A stretch of DNA of 64,000 nt from Enterococcus xiangfangensis (GCF_005405365.1 NZ_BJDX01000002.1:62001-126000), one strand, 5' to 3'; shown: positions 52,621-61,751, numbered from the stretch's first letter. Notes: generated from the letters alone by a model not told the origin. Numbers and translations: made by a program.

Positions 52621-53648
52621 AATTCTACTTTTCCACCTGTTTCAGCCGATTGATATAGTGCTTCAATCACTCTTTGAATAATATATCCTTGTCTGCCATC
52701 CGCAGTTACTGCTTGTGGATCACCTATGACCTTACGATAGAAATTATCAATACTGGTAAAATGATTATTATTTTCTGCTACATCAATTTGTTTTATGATC
52801 TTAAGCTCTCCCGCTTGATCTGTATAGATTTTTCCAGGATAAAGGTTCGCACCAGCTTGATCCCCACAAAGCTGAATATCTAATTCTTTCTCTGGTTGAA
52901 TATTTAATGCAAACGATGTATTGATACGTAAAATTCCACCATTTTTAAATTCAATCGTACCGAATAGCGAATCCTCTACCGTATACTTTGCTGGATCCCA
53001 AGTACCAAATGTTCCTTGATTTTTTTTAGGCCCAATTTTTTGATATTGATAGGCTGAGACGGCATTTATTGTAGGAAAATCTAACAAATATAAAGCTGTG
53101 TCTAACATATGGATTCCGTAATCGATCAATGGTCCACCGCCCTGAAGCTCTTTATCAATAAAATTACCCCAACCGGGAACTCCTGAACGTCTCAAAGCAT
53201 TGGCTTCGCTATAATAGATATCGCCTAATAAAGCAATATTTTCTTTTAACATTTTTGCTTCTGGAGAATAACGATGTTGAAAATCATAGGCTAAAATCGC
53301 CTCTTTTTCTTCTGCTAGTTTCCACATATTTTTTGCCTCAATACTCGTCATAGCGGGTGGCTTCTCACAAAAAACAGAACAGCCTGCTTCAAGCACGCTC
53401 ATCACACTATCATAATGAAACCGATTTGGAGTGCAGATGCTTACGATATCAGGATTTTCCTTCGTAAGCATTTCTTCAATTGTAGTATAGGCATTCTTAA
53501 ATTGATTATTTTGACAAAAAAGAACCCCTCTAGCTAAATCTGGATCGACTACAGCTGCTAAAATAAATTCCTCTGGCTTTGTTCGATAATAAGCTGCATG
53601 AACTTTTTCAGCTACTTGACCGGCGCCGACAATCGCTACTTTTTTCAT
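52617..53648 (-). CDS. ycjS: Gfo/Idh/MocA dehydrogenase, YcjS-like
   Basis: 343 residues. AIVGAGQVAEKVHAAYYR is the Rossmann motif; FCEKPPAMTSIEA the catalytic Lys segment; GGGPLIDYGIHMLDTALYLLD the active-site helix with His. E. coli YcjS oxidises C3 of D-glucosides to 3-keto-glucosides with NAD. Its place between YcjR and YcjT counterparts and its length support the same role. Confidence 0.9.
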   Translation of the reverse strand: MKKVAIVGAGQVAEKVHAAYYRTKPEEFILAAVVDPDLARGVLFCQNNQFKNAYTTIEEMLTKENPDIVSICTPNRFHYDSVMSVLEAGCSVFCEKPPAMTSIEAKNMWKLAEEKEAILAYDFQHRYSPEAKMLKENIALLGDIYYSEANALRRSGVPGWGNFIDKELQGGGPLIDYGIHMLDTALYLLDFPTINAVSAYQYQKIGPKKNQGTFGTWDPAKYTVEDSLFGTIEFKNGGILRINTSFALNIQPEKELDIQLCGDQAGANLYPGKIYTDQAGELKIIKQIDVAENNNHFTSIDNFYRKVIGDPQAVTADGRQGYIIQRVIEALYQSAETGGKVEL

Positions 53649-53664
53649 ATCTCGTTCCTTTCAA

Positions 53665-53698
53665 GAAAAGCATAGTTGAGAATTCAACTATGCTTTTC
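53665..53698 (-). promoter_or_regulatory. Intercistronic hairpin after ycjR-like gene
   Basis: AAAAGCATAGTTGA / TCAACTATGCTTTT perfect 14-bp stem with GAAT loop; it includes the stop codon of the ycjR-like gene. A TTTTCTT tail on the minus strand makes it a weak terminator or mRNA-stabilising element within the operon. Confidence 0.6.
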
Positions 53699-54488
53699 TC
53701 ATGCATTCCTTCAAAAAGTTGATAGAGTCTTGATAAATTTTTGGAAGATCATCTCCGCGTAAACGACATTCGTATACTAAGCATCCTTCATAATTTATTT
53801 CCTTGATTGTTTTAAAATGCTCAACGAAATTGATTGCTCCCGATCCCGGTTGATAACGATGATTGTCAGCCAAATGAATATGTCCTACATAATCTTTTTG
53901 CTCAACCAAAGCTTTTGAAATACTATCTTCTTCGATATTCATATGATAAAAATCTGCTGTAATCTCAACATTTTTTAATTGGTTTTCATCAATATATTTA
54001 CGAGCATCCGCCAACAAATTGATCATATGATCTTGATAACGATTTAATGGTTCTAAATAGATTTTTGTTCCTGTTTCTGAAGCAACTTTATCTAATTGGA
54101 TTAGAGAATCACTAACTGCTTTGAAGTCTCCTGCTTTACTTCTTGGAGAAACCATTGGCGGTAAGCGATAAGTGAACATTCCCCAAGCCGCAGGAACAAT
54201 GATCCCTTTCCCACCTACTTCTGCTAATGCTCGTAAAATTTCGGAAATTTGTTCAATCCCGCGTAAACGACGCTCCTCAATAAAATCTCCAATCCAGCCG
54301 TCATACCCATTGCACGCTGTTTCGACTAAAATTCCGGTTTCTTTAATTGCTTCTTTTACTTCTTCAGTATGTTCAATTAATAATTTCCCATCGATTTCAT
54401 AAGTTTCAAAACCTAGTTCTTTGATGAATCGGAATTTTTCTTTAATATCGGTTGGGAAAAATGCTTGATCTTGTGTTCCAAATTTCAT
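53688..54488 (-). CDS. ycjR: 3-keto-glycoside 4-epimerase-like TIM barrel, YcjR-like
   Basis: 266 residues. The N-terminus MKFGTQDQAFFPTDIKEKF, the NGYDGWIGDFIEERR segment, VVPAAWGMFTYRLPPM-type stretch, VEITADFYHMN, and HIHLADNHRYQPGSG match E. coli YcjR closely from my memory of that protein. Metal ligands are likely Glu (YLEPLNRY), Asp (ADFYH), His (HIHLAD) and Glu (YECRLR). YcjR epimerises C4 of 3-keto-gulosides and 3-keto-glucosides, acting between YcjQ and YcjS. Confidence 0.93.
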   Translation of the reverse strand: MKFGTQDQAFFPTDIKEKFRFIKELGFETYEIDGKLLIEHTEEVKEAIKETGILVETACNGYDGWIGDFIEERRLRGIEQISEILRALAEVGGKGIIVPAAWGMFTYRLPPMVSPRSKAGDFKAVSDSLIQLDKVASETGTKIYLEPLNRYQDHMINLLADARKYIDENQLKNVEITADFYHMNIEEDSISKALVEQKDYVGHIHLADNHRYQPGSGAINFVEHFKTIKEINYEGCLVYECRLRGDDLPKIYQDSINFLKECMRKA

Positions 54489-54527
54489 GACAAAATCTCC
54501 TCGTATATTTTATATTGTTGAATACTG

Positions 54528-54553
54528 CTCTCATCACTCATGGTAATGAGAGT
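54528..54553 (-). promoter_or_regulatory. Intercistronic hairpin between ycjQ-like and ycjR-like genes
   Basis: CTCTCAT / ATGAGAG stem around a 12-base loop in the 79-base gap. No T-run follows, so mRNA processing or stability is more likely than termination. Confidence 0.4.
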
Positions 54554-54567
54554 AGGTCTGATATCTT

Positions 54568-55617
54568 TTATAATTCAACGCCCATTTTCACACTTAATGA
54601 AGGCTCTTTATCAACATAACGCATAAAGGCTTCCGCGCTTTCAACAAGCGGAACAATTGGTGCAACGATTTCCGTACAATCTAAGTAGCCGCTCATCAAT
54701 AATTCCCAACAAGTATCCTCAATTCGTTTACGATCCCAACGTGGATACTCAGGATTTGGTTCACTTGAAGCGCGTGCAAAAATAATTTTCGCATTGTTGA
54801 AATGTGCTTCACGCCCAAAATTCAATCCTTCTGGGAAAGGTTTTGCAAAAGCCACGTAAGAGATGATGCCGCCATAGGCGATTCCTCGTAAAGAAGCTTG
54901 CAAAGCACTGGCTGCGCCACTAGTTTCAATGACAGAATCTACACCTTGTTTATTGGTAAATTCTTTTAATTTAAAACCGACATCTTCTGTAATTGGATTT
55001 AAACTATGGACTGCTCCAAATTTTTCAGCTAATTTACGACGTTCTTCGATTGGATCGATTGCAATGACTTTCGCACCAGCGTTCACTGCGATTTGAACAG
55101 CGATTAATCCAATTGCTCCAAGTCCAAAAACTGCAACCGCATCTCCTGCGCGAACATTTGCTACTCGTGTCCCACCCATTGCAAATTGTGCTGGATCATA
55201 ACATACGGCATTTTTCCAATTATCAAAACTTGCCATCTTCCGAAGCTTGTAGTTATTTACACCTTTTGCAATCACAGTTTCTCGAATCGGACCATATGTG
55301 CAAACAATATCCCCAATTTGATATTCACTAACAGCGCTGCCTATTTCTGCGACTTCACCAACGACCATATTTCCTAACGGCAGATCACCAAACTCAATAC
55401 CGCGAGGGCTTCCTTCTTCACGAGGCATAAACATATTCCATTCTGAAGAAAACTCATCATCGATAAAAGGACTGATTCCTCTAAAATCTACTACCTCTGT
55501 TCCTGGTTTTGGAGAGGCATATTTTACTTTGATCAATACTTCATCTTCTGTAATATTTCTTTCTTCATATTCTTTTAAACCTGCTACTCGTGGTTCAAGT
55601 GCGACTAATTTTTTCAT
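54568..55617 (-). CDS. ycjQ: Medium-chain dehydrogenase, YcjQ-like D-guloside 3-dehydrogenase
   Basis: 349 residues, zinc-type MDR fold. The sequence shares long stretches with E. coli YcjQ as I recall it: KHGTEVVDFR-like GTEVVDFRGISPFIDDEF, PRGIEFG, LGNMVVG, NNYKLRKM, SWKNAVCYDPAQFAM-like, and YGGIISYVAFAKPF. The NAD fold carries VFGLGAIGLIAVQIA. YcjQ interconverts D-gulosides and 3-keto-gulosides. ATG at 55617 with AGAGG nine bases upstream chosen over the ATG three codons earlier, which abuts that site. Confidence 0.93.
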   Translation of the reverse strand: MKKLVALEPRVAGLKEYEERNITEDEVLIKVKYASPKPGTEVVDFRGISPFIDDEFSSEWNMFMPREEGSPRGIEFGDLPLGNMVVGEVAEIGSAVSEYQIGDIVCTYGPIRETVIAKGVNNYKLRKMASFDNWKNAVCYDPAQFAMGGTRVANVRAGDAVAVFGLGAIGLIAVQIAVNAGAKVIAIDPIEERRKLAEKFGAVHSLNPITEDVGFKLKEFTNKQGVDSVIETSGAASALQASLRGIAYGGIISYVAFAKPFPEGLNFGREAHFNNAKIIFARASSEPNPEYPRWDRKRIEDTCWELLMSGYLDCTEIVAPIVPLVESAEAFMRYVDKEPSLSVKMGVEL

Positions 55618-55641
55618 GCTTTTCATCCTCTTTTTTTAATA

Positions 55642-56481
55642 TTATCCTTTGACGCCGCCTTCAATGGCTCCGCCTTTAATAAACCGTTCTGAAAGTGAGT
55701 ACATAATTACTACTGGTAAAGCAGTAATTAATGAAGCTGCCATCATCCTACCCCAAACATAATCTGGCGTACTGAATAGCGTATTCAAACCGATCGGCAA
55801 TGTAAATTTATCTGTCGATGATAAGAAAATCGATGCAAATAGGAAATCATTCCAAGAAACCATAAAGCAATATACAAAGACTGAGATAATCCCTGAAAAA
55901 GCCAATGGAATCATAATTTGAATAATGATTTGAAAACGACTTAACCCGTCGATCATTGCTGCTTCTTCGATATCTTTAGGAATCGTTTCAAAGTAGCTAC
56001 GCAACATGAAAATAGCAGTCGGCAGTGTTTGAACGACCATTGTAATAACTAATGACGTTCTCGTATCGTAGAGTCCTAGTGAAGAAATGATTTTAAACAA
56101 TGGAACAACGATCAAAATTCCTGAGAACATATATACTGTATAAAAACTTGCATTAATCTTATTACGTCCTTTGAAATTTAGTCGTGCTAATGCGTATGCA
56201 CCACCAATTCCAATAATTACCGCAATTACCGAAGCAAACAACGAAATGATGAAACTATTTTTAAAGTAATCAACAAACGGGAATATTTCTGGGTTAAAGA
56301 TGTCGACAAAATGTTCCGTTGTAAATTGATGCGGTAAAATTGTCGGTGTAGTTGATATCGCTTCACTGCTCCCTTTAAACGCCGTCATCAACATGATCCA
56401 AAAAGGAAACAAATTGATTGCTGAAAAGCAAATGACCATGGCATAAAAGAAAATCCGTTTCACTTTTTTATTTTTAGCCAT
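55642..56481 (-). CDS. ycjP: Sugar ABC transporter permease, YcjP-like
   Basis: 279 residues, six predicted helices, MalG-type. EAA loop: IEEAAMIDGLSRFQIIIQIMIPLAF. It overlaps the ycjO-like gene by eight bases, which implies coupled translation. Confidence 0.92.
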   Translation of the reverse strand: MAKNKKVKRIFFYAMVICFSAINLFPFWIMLMTAFKGSSEAISTTPTILPHQFTTEHFVDIFNPEIFPFVDYFKNSFIISLFASVIAVIIGIGGAYALARLNFKGRNKINASFYTVYMFSGILIVVPLFKIISSLGLYDTRTSLVITMVVQTLPTAIFMLRSYFETIPKDIEEAAMIDGLSRFQIIIQIMIPLAFSGIISVFVYCFMVSWNDFLFASIFLSSTDKFTLPIGLNTLFSTPDYVWGRMMAASLITALPVVIMYSLSERFIKGGAIEGGVKG

Positions 56482-57349
56482 TATTTAGATCCACCCGCTT
56501 TCTTGAAATTAAAATCACAACGGCAATGATAACAAATAAAATTACTGAAATAGCTGAAGCCTTGCCTAAATCATTAAAAGCAAAGGCTGTTTTATAAAGA
56601 TAAACACCTAGTATATCAACTTTATTTGTCAGCAAGTACACGTCCGTAAACATGTAGAACATCCAGATTGATCGTAGTACAACGACTGTTGCTAGTACTG
56701 GTTTGATCGCTGGTAGAGTAACAATTTTAAATTTTTGCCAAAAATTTGCACCATCAATATCTGCAGCTTCATACAAACTTTTATCGACTGTCTGTAAAAT
56801 CGCTAGTAATGAAATAAACGCATACGGATAGTAGCGCCAAATCGCGAAAATAACGACTAGTGCAAAGCTGGAACCAGGATTATCAAACCATAATGGAGCT
56901 TCACTAAAGAGATGCAGCTTATCTACAATAAAGTGATTGATAATTCCGTAACCGTTGTTGAACATATACTTCCAAGCAAAGATCAATGAAATTGACGGTG
57001 TAACATAACTTAAAATGATCAAAGAACGAACCAATCCGCGATATTTAAACTCTCGGTTAAATGCGATGGCTACTGCTAAACCTAAAGCAGTGCTTCCCAA
57101 AACAACTAGTACCGTATAAGCAACCGTCAAACCTAACGACTTATAAAACGCAGGATCTTTTAAAATATCCAAATAATTGTTTAACCCAACAAAAGTAGAT
57201 TTTAGATTTGCGTTTAACGGCAAATCTAAAAAACTAATTTGAATGTTCGACAACATTGGAAAGAAAACCAATACAGCTAATAAAATCATGCTCGGCGCTA
57301 GTAACGCGATAGCAAATTTTGTATCCGCTTTTTTTGCTACATTTTTCAT
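56474..57349 (-). CDS. ycjO: Sugar ABC transporter permease, YcjO-like
   Basis: 291 residues, MalF-type with six helices. EAA loop: LYEAADIDGANFWQKFKIVTLPAIK. It follows the binding-protein gene by nine bases. Confidence 0.92.
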   Translation of the reverse strand: MKNVAKKADTKFAIALLAPSMILLAVLVFFPMLSNIQISFLDLPLNANLKSTFVGLNNYLDILKDPAFYKSLGLTVAYTVLVVLGSTALGLAVAIAFNREFKYRGLVRSLIILSYVTPSISLIFAWKYMFNNGYGIINHFIVDKLHLFSEAPLWFDNPGSSFALVVIFAIWRYYPYAFISLLAILQTVDKSLYEAADIDGANFWQKFKIVTLPAIKPVLATVVVLRSIWMFYMFTDVYLLTNKVDILGVYLYKTAFAFNDLGKASAISVILFVIIAVVILISRKRVDLNNG

Positions 57350-57358
57350 AGTCCACTC

Positions 57359-58648
57359 CTACTTTTCAAATGATTCTTGAGCAGTTTTTAATGCGTCTTC
57401 TGGTGTTTTTTTTCCGACAGTTACACTGTTGACTGCTTTTGAAATTGCCCCTGAACTAGTAATATCTCCCATTTTTGTGAAGTTTTTATCGCCAACTAAG
57501 CCAAATACTTGCACTTTATCAAATGAGCTAGCAATTTCTTTAGGAAGTTCACCAAACGCACTAATTACTTCGTTTGATTGATAAGAAGAACTATCCACTA
57601 CCTTTTTATTAACTGGTTGTGCGCCTCCTGGTGACATCAAGACCCATTTTTCCATGTTTTGTGCTTCAGATAAGTATTCAATAAATTTTTCAGAAGCAGC
57701 TTTTTGTTCCTTATCTAAACCAGATGAAATTGTTAAACCTGAGACCGTACCATAAACGGCTTCTTGTTTATTTGTTGGAATAGCAAACCCGATCTCTCCT
57801 GCTTTTCCTTCTTCAAACACAGATGGCAAAATATATGTTGAATAAATTGCCATTGGTACTGATCCATTCATGAATGCGTCCTTGATCTCAGTTACATCGT
57901 TTGATCCCGGCATCGTAAATTCTGACAACTCTTTGTAATACTCTAAAGCCTTTTTCATCTCTGGTGTATCGATCGTTACTTTCCCTTTGCTGTCTAAGAC
58001 GTTCGCATCGTTTGAAAGAGCAAATTGTGAAAAGGCTTGTTCAGTCATAGTGCTGTCAGCTGTCGGCATAGCGATCCCATATTTTTTATTGCTAGCATCA
58101 TTGAAGTGTTTCGCGATTTCTAATACTGATTCCCAAGTTGTAGGTTCTGAAAATCCTGCATCACTTAAGGATTTTTTGTTATACCAAATGCCTTGAACCC
58201 AACCGCTGATTGGTGCCGCAATATAGCCTGATCCGTCTTCTGACCGAACTAATTTTTTTGCACCATCATAATAGTTGTCTTCGCCAACTTTTTTCATAAC
58301 ATCTCCAACTGCCTGTTGATCAATCAGCTCATCTTTATCCATTACTTTTGCAAAATCTTGGCTAACTTCAATAACTCCAGGAAGTTTATTCGAACGGGCC
58401 AAAGTAACGACCTTTGTATTGTAAGCATCTTCTTCAACAGGAATCTGTTTTACTTTGATGTCAGGATTGTCTTTCTCAAAATCAGCAACTAATTTGTCAA
58501 TGACTTTTAGCCGATCTTGTTCCACAGAAGAGTGCATAAATTCAATGGTTGTTTTTCCATCTTCCTTTGCACTTCCTCCGCCACAAGCTCCCAAAGTCAG
58601 AGCCAACATCGCCAGTGCAGTACCAAAAATCACTTTCTTTGCTTTCAT
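57359..58648 (-). CDS. ycjN: Sugar-binding lipoprotein, YcjN-like
   Basis: 429 residues. Lipoprotein signal MKAKKVIFGTALAMLALTLGACGGG with lipidated Cys near residue 22, then an extracellular solute-binding family 1 fold (TIEFMHSSVEQDRLKVIDKLVADFEKDNPDIKVKQIPV). It should deliver the glycoside substrate of the operon. TRP/Tyr-rich segments (SGWVQGIWYNKK) suggest sugar stacking. Confidence 0.92.
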   Translation of the reverse strand: MKAKKVIFGTALAMLALTLGACGGGSAKEDGKTTIEFMHSSVEQDRLKVIDKLVADFEKDNPDIKVKQIPVEEDAYNTKVVTLARSNKLPGVIEVSQDFAKVMDKDELIDQQAVGDVMKKVGEDNYYDGAKKLVRSEDGSGYIAAPISGWVQGIWYNKKSLSDAGFSEPTTWESVLEIAKHFNDASNKKYGIAMPTADSTMTEQAFSQFALSNDANVLDSKGKVTIDTPEMKKALEYYKELSEFTMPGSNDVTEIKDAFMNGSVPMAIYSTYILPSVFEEGKAGEIGFAIPTNKQEAVYGTVSGLTISSGLDKEQKAASEKFIEYLSEAQNMEKWVLMSPGGAQPVNKKVVDSSSYQSNEVISAFGELPKEIASSFDKVQVFGLVGDKNFTKMGDITSSGAISKAVNSVTVGKKTPEDALKTAQESFEK

Positions 58649-58673
58649 CTTACTGTCTCCTTTTTAGATATTT

Positions 58674-60344
58674 TTATTTTTTTCTCAGCCAAACAAATTG
58701 ATACGGTTCCAAAATGATCTCTTGTTCGATTTGACACTCATTTTTCGTTAACAAATTAACGTAGGTCCCTGCTTCAAGTGAAATGGTTTGATTTTTGTCG
58801 CACATATTATGCAACGCATAGACTTCCTCATTGCGTACAAGACCAAACGTCGTACTTGTTGTAGACAGAATTCGCATCGAATGATCTGGATGGAATGCTG
58901 TCTCATTTCGCCGTAACTGGATCAATTCTTGTAATTGACGATAAACTTGGTTTCTCAATGAGCCAACTTCTAATAGGCTGTCATAAATTTCTGAAGCTTC
59001 ATATTTTTCCCGATTGATGGTTCGATTAGCGCCAGTTTGCTCTACCCCTTCATAATAATTGCGCCCGCCTAAAATACTTTGAATATAAACTGCTGGTATA
59101 CCAACAATAGTCAACAAGATCGAGTGAGCCAGCATAAAACGTTTCACTCTCAATTCATCACCATCTGTTCGATTGCTTAACGCATCTATATAAGTAGTAT
59201 TGATTTCATAAGGGCTAAATGAACCATCAGGATTCTGTTTGTAATTAACTAAAGCGCCTCCTTTTTCTAAATCAGCGACTAACTCAAGAATTTCATCTTC
59301 GTCAATGATTCCTCGAACTGGATTCATCCCAATTCCATCATGCGAAGCTAAAAAATTGAAGAAACTAGTTTCTTTTGTCGGAGGGGTGACCTCACTAGCC
59401 CATTTTTGCAAGTAGCTAGTATTCCCTGTTCGAACAGCATGTAACACTAATGGAGGTAAAGGAAATTGATAAACCATCTGTGCTTCATTTGTTCCATCTC
59501 CCAAATAGCTGATATTATCTTTATGCGGAACATTTGTCTCCGTGATCAATACTGTACCTGGTGCCACTTCATCAACGATGCTGCGGAAAAGCTGAATGAT
59601 TTTATGTGTCTTAGTTAGGTGAATACTGCTGGTTCCTAATTCCTTCCACAAAAATCCAACCGCGTCCAATCGAACAAAATCAGCTCCTTGATCTACATAA
59701 AAAAGTAATACATCGATCATTCGTAAAAGAACTTTCGGATTAGTAAAATTCAAATCAACTTGATCGTCACTAAATGTCGTCCAAACGTGACGTGTTTTCC
59801 CATCAGAATCCTTAAACTCTGAAAGTAAAGGTGAAGTTCTTGGCCGCGTAACCATACTCAAATCTGTTGATGGATCAACATCTATAAAGAAATTGTCGTA
59901 CCCAGGCTGATTTTCTAAGTATCCTCGAAACCAATTACTTTTTGCAGACATATGATTGCATACAAAATCAAACATCAAACGGGCTTCACGGTTCATTACT
60001 TGTACATCTGCCCAATCACCAAGTTCTGGATTGACTTGTTCATAATCGATTACTGAAAAACCATCATCTGAGCTATATGGAAAAAACGGCAAGAAATGAA
60101 CGATTGGAAAAGTATCAGAGAAAAACTTCCGATAAACGTTTTTAAAAGTCGTTAATTTCGATTCTCCCTCACGATAAAATTGATCACCATAAGTAATCAA
60201 AAACACATCGTCTTGGTCCCATTGAATTTTTCTAGGTCGAATTTTTTTATTTTTGTACCCGTCAATTCGTTCAGTAATCGACTCGGTTAAAAATTCAACA
60301 TCCACTTCATCTGAAAAAACCTCTTGAATTAATTGTTTGATCAA
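58674..60344 (-). CDS. ycjM: GH13_18 sucrose-phosphorylase-like enzyme, YcjM-like glucosylglycerate phosphorylase
   Basis: 556 residues. The GH13 barrel is complete: MFDFVCNHMSAKSNWF, nucleophile Asp in FVRLDAVGFLWKE, acid/base Glu in LITETNVPHKDN, and NFLASHDGIGMNP with the stabilising Asp. These stretches match E. coli YcjM, reported as a glucosylglycerate phosphorylase that forms alpha-glucose 1-phosphate and glycerate. The start is taken as TTG at 60344, eight bases after AAAGGGG; an upstream GTG at 60377 lies within the operator. It is first in the operon. Confidence 0.92.
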   Translation of the reverse strand: MIKQLIQEVFSDEVDVEFLTESITERIDGYKNKKIRPRKIQWDQDDVFLITYGDQFYREGESKLTTFKNVYRKFFSDTFPIVHFLPFFPYSSDDGFSVIDYEQVNPELGDWADVQVMNREARLMFDFVCNHMSAKSNWFRGYLENQPGYDNFFIDVDPSTDLSMVTRPRTSPLLSEFKDSDGKTRHVWTTFSDDQVDLNFTNPKVLLRMIDVLLFYVDQGADFVRLDAVGFLWKELGTSSIHLTKTHKIIQLFRSIVDEVAPGTVLITETNVPHKDNISYLGDGTNEAQMVYQFPLPPLVLHAVRTGNTSYLQKWASEVTPPTKETSFFNFLASHDGIGMNPVRGIIDEDEILELVADLEKGGALVNYKQNPDGSFSPYEINTTYIDALSNRTDGDELRVKRFMLAHSILLTIVGIPAVYIQSILGGRNYYEGVEQTGANRTINREKYEASEIYDSLLEVGSLRNQVYRQLQELIQLRRNETAFHPDHSMRILSTTSTTFGLVRNEEVYALHNMCDKNQTISLEAGTYVNLLTKNECQIEQEIILEPYQFVWLRKK

Positions 60345-60362
60345 TGATAAAACCCCTTTCCG

Positions 60363-60376
60363 TGGGACCGCTCCCA
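60363..60376 (-). promoter_or_regulatory. LacI-type operator upstream of ycjM-like gene
   Basis: TGGGACCGCTCCCA is a nearly perfect palindrome centred on the CG typical of LacI-family operators. It lies between the predicted transcription start and the ribosome site of the operon. Confidence 0.8.
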
Positions 60377-60388
60377 CTCTACACCAAA

Positions 60389-60417
60389 ATAATATTATAG
60401 TAAGCGGTTTCTATCAA
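60389..60417 (-). promoter_or_regulatory. Operon promoter with embedded cre-like site
   Basis: On the minus strand TTGATA (60417-60412), a 17-base spacer and TATTAT (60394-60389). Within the spacer AGAAACCGCTTACT (60412-60399) matches the CcpA cre consensus TGWAARCGYTWWCA at 11 of 14 positions, so glucose repression is likely. Confidence 0.7.
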
Positions 60418-60446
60418 TTGATTTTTTATGAATTTATTTACTTTTA

Positions 60447-60498
60447 TAGACAAATACCTGATATTCCAGTAGAATATCCTTAAATGGTACCGCTCCCA
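60447..60498 (+). promoter_or_regulatory. lacI-type gene promoter and operator
   Basis: TAGACA (60447-60452), a 17-base spacer and TAGAAT (60470-60475), followed by the operator TGGTACCGCTCCCA (60485-60498). The operator differs from the other copy at one base and lies just after the predicted start, consistent with autorepression. Confidence 0.75.
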
Positions 60499-60515
60499 AG
60501 TTAGGAGGATTTCTT

Positions 60516-61541
60516 TTGAAACCAACAATTTATGACATCGCTGAGAAGTCTGGAGTGTCTAAATCCACAGTTTCTCGTGTATTGAACAATCAAGAAAATA
60601 TTTCACCAGAGGCCAAAGAAAAAGTTTTAGCTGCGATTAAGGAATTAAATTATATGCCTAGCAAATTAGCTCGCGGTCTAACTGGCAATGGATTTGATGC
60701 GATATTGGCTATTTCTCATCGCTCAGTCAGCTCGACTAGCGGTAATCCTTTCTTTTCCGATGTTATTCAATCAATATCAGCAGTTTCAGAAAAAAATGAT
60801 TTTGATTTAATTCTGCAAACTTCTAAAAATAATCAAGAAGAAGCTCAAAAGATCAGAAATAAACTTAATGAAAAACTGATCCGTGGAATTATTATTCTTA
60901 GCTCTTCTCAAGATGAAGAATATTTGGAGGAGTTAGATGCTCTCCAACTCCCTATTGTAATTATTGGGAAAGTAGAAAAAGAATATGAATTTATCTATTC
61001 GATTGACACGGATAACTACAGTGATAGCTACCAAATGATCCAAACATTGATTGATTTAGGTCATAAAAATATTGCTTGCCTCCATGCCCCCTTAGATATC
61101 CATGTTTCATCTGATCGGGTAAACGGGTATCGCAAAGCGCTATTCGATAACTATTTAGACATTAAAAGTGATTGGATCGTAGATGGTGGTTATGTCCTTG
61201 AAGATTCAATTCAAGCAGCTAAAAAATTGATCACAAGTAAACAATTACCTAGTGCTATTTTTGCGACAGATGCTTTAAAAGCCTTAAGCTTATTTCAAGT
61301 GATCGAAAAGGAAGGTTACAAGATTCCCGATAATTTTTCATTGATTGCCTTTAATGATGAATCCTATTCTGCCTTTTTCACTCCTCGTCTGTCAGGAATC
61401 AATGTTCCAACAAATATTTTGGGTACAAAAGCAACTGAACTGTTATTTAAACTAATTAACGGTGAGAAAAATTTACCAAAAAAAATCGTCGTGCCAACAA
61501 AATTAAAGCTAACTAATTCTGTTTCAAAAATAGGTAAATAA
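60516..61541 (+). CDS. ycjW: LacI family repressor of the ycj-like operon (YcjW counterpart)
   Basis: 341 residues. The N-terminal HTH IYDIAEKSGVSKSTVSRVLNNQENISPEAKEKVLAAI is followed by a hinge (KLARGLTG) and a periplasmic-binding-protein-like sensor domain. TTG start with AGGAGG seven bases upstream. Divergent from the operon; the two matching operators support control of both promoters. The inducer is probably a sugar or glycoside of the pathway. Confidence 0.92.
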   Translation: MKPTIYDIAEKSGVSKSTVSRVLNNQENISPEAKEKVLAAIKELNYMPSKLARGLTGNGFDAILAISHRSVSSTSGNPFFSDVIQSISAVSEKNDFDLILQTSKNNQEEAQKIRNKLNEKLIRGIIILSSSQDEEYLEELDALQLPIVIIGKVEKEYEFIYSIDTDNYSDSYQMIQTLIDLGHKNIACLHAPLDIHVSSDRVNGYRKALFDNYLDIKSDWIVDGGYVLEDSIQAAKKLITSKQLPSAIFATDALKALSLFQVIEKEGYKIPDNFSLIAFNDESYSAFFTPRLSGINVPTNILGTKATELLFKLINGEKNLPKKIVVPTKLKLTNSVSKIGK

Positions 61542-61706
61542 TTTTTAATTAGAATTCTAATCAAGCTGAAGGTTTTAGAGTTCATTTCTTACTGATACAT
61601 TTTTAGTGGCTCAAGAATTTTTAAGTCGCTAATTTGAATAGTAGGATTCTTAAACGCTCTCTATTTTAGAGCCAATCTTTCTTGATTATTCATTCACTTG
61701 ATAAAC

Positions 61707-61746
61707 GAATCCCCCTTGCCCATATTTATTGGCTCAAGGGGGATTC
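61707..61746. terminator. Bidirectional terminator
   Basis: GAATCCCCCTTG / CAAGGGGGATTC perfect stem around a 16-base loop, followed by ATTT and preceded by ATAAAC. It separates convergent lacI-type and GNAT genes. Confidence 0.8.
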
Positions 61747-61751
61747 ATTTA

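Noticed and set aside
60345-60377. GTG at 60377 as start of the ycjM-like gene
   Set aside because: It lies in the operator palindrome and has no ribosome site; TTG at 60344 has AAAGGGG at the right distance.
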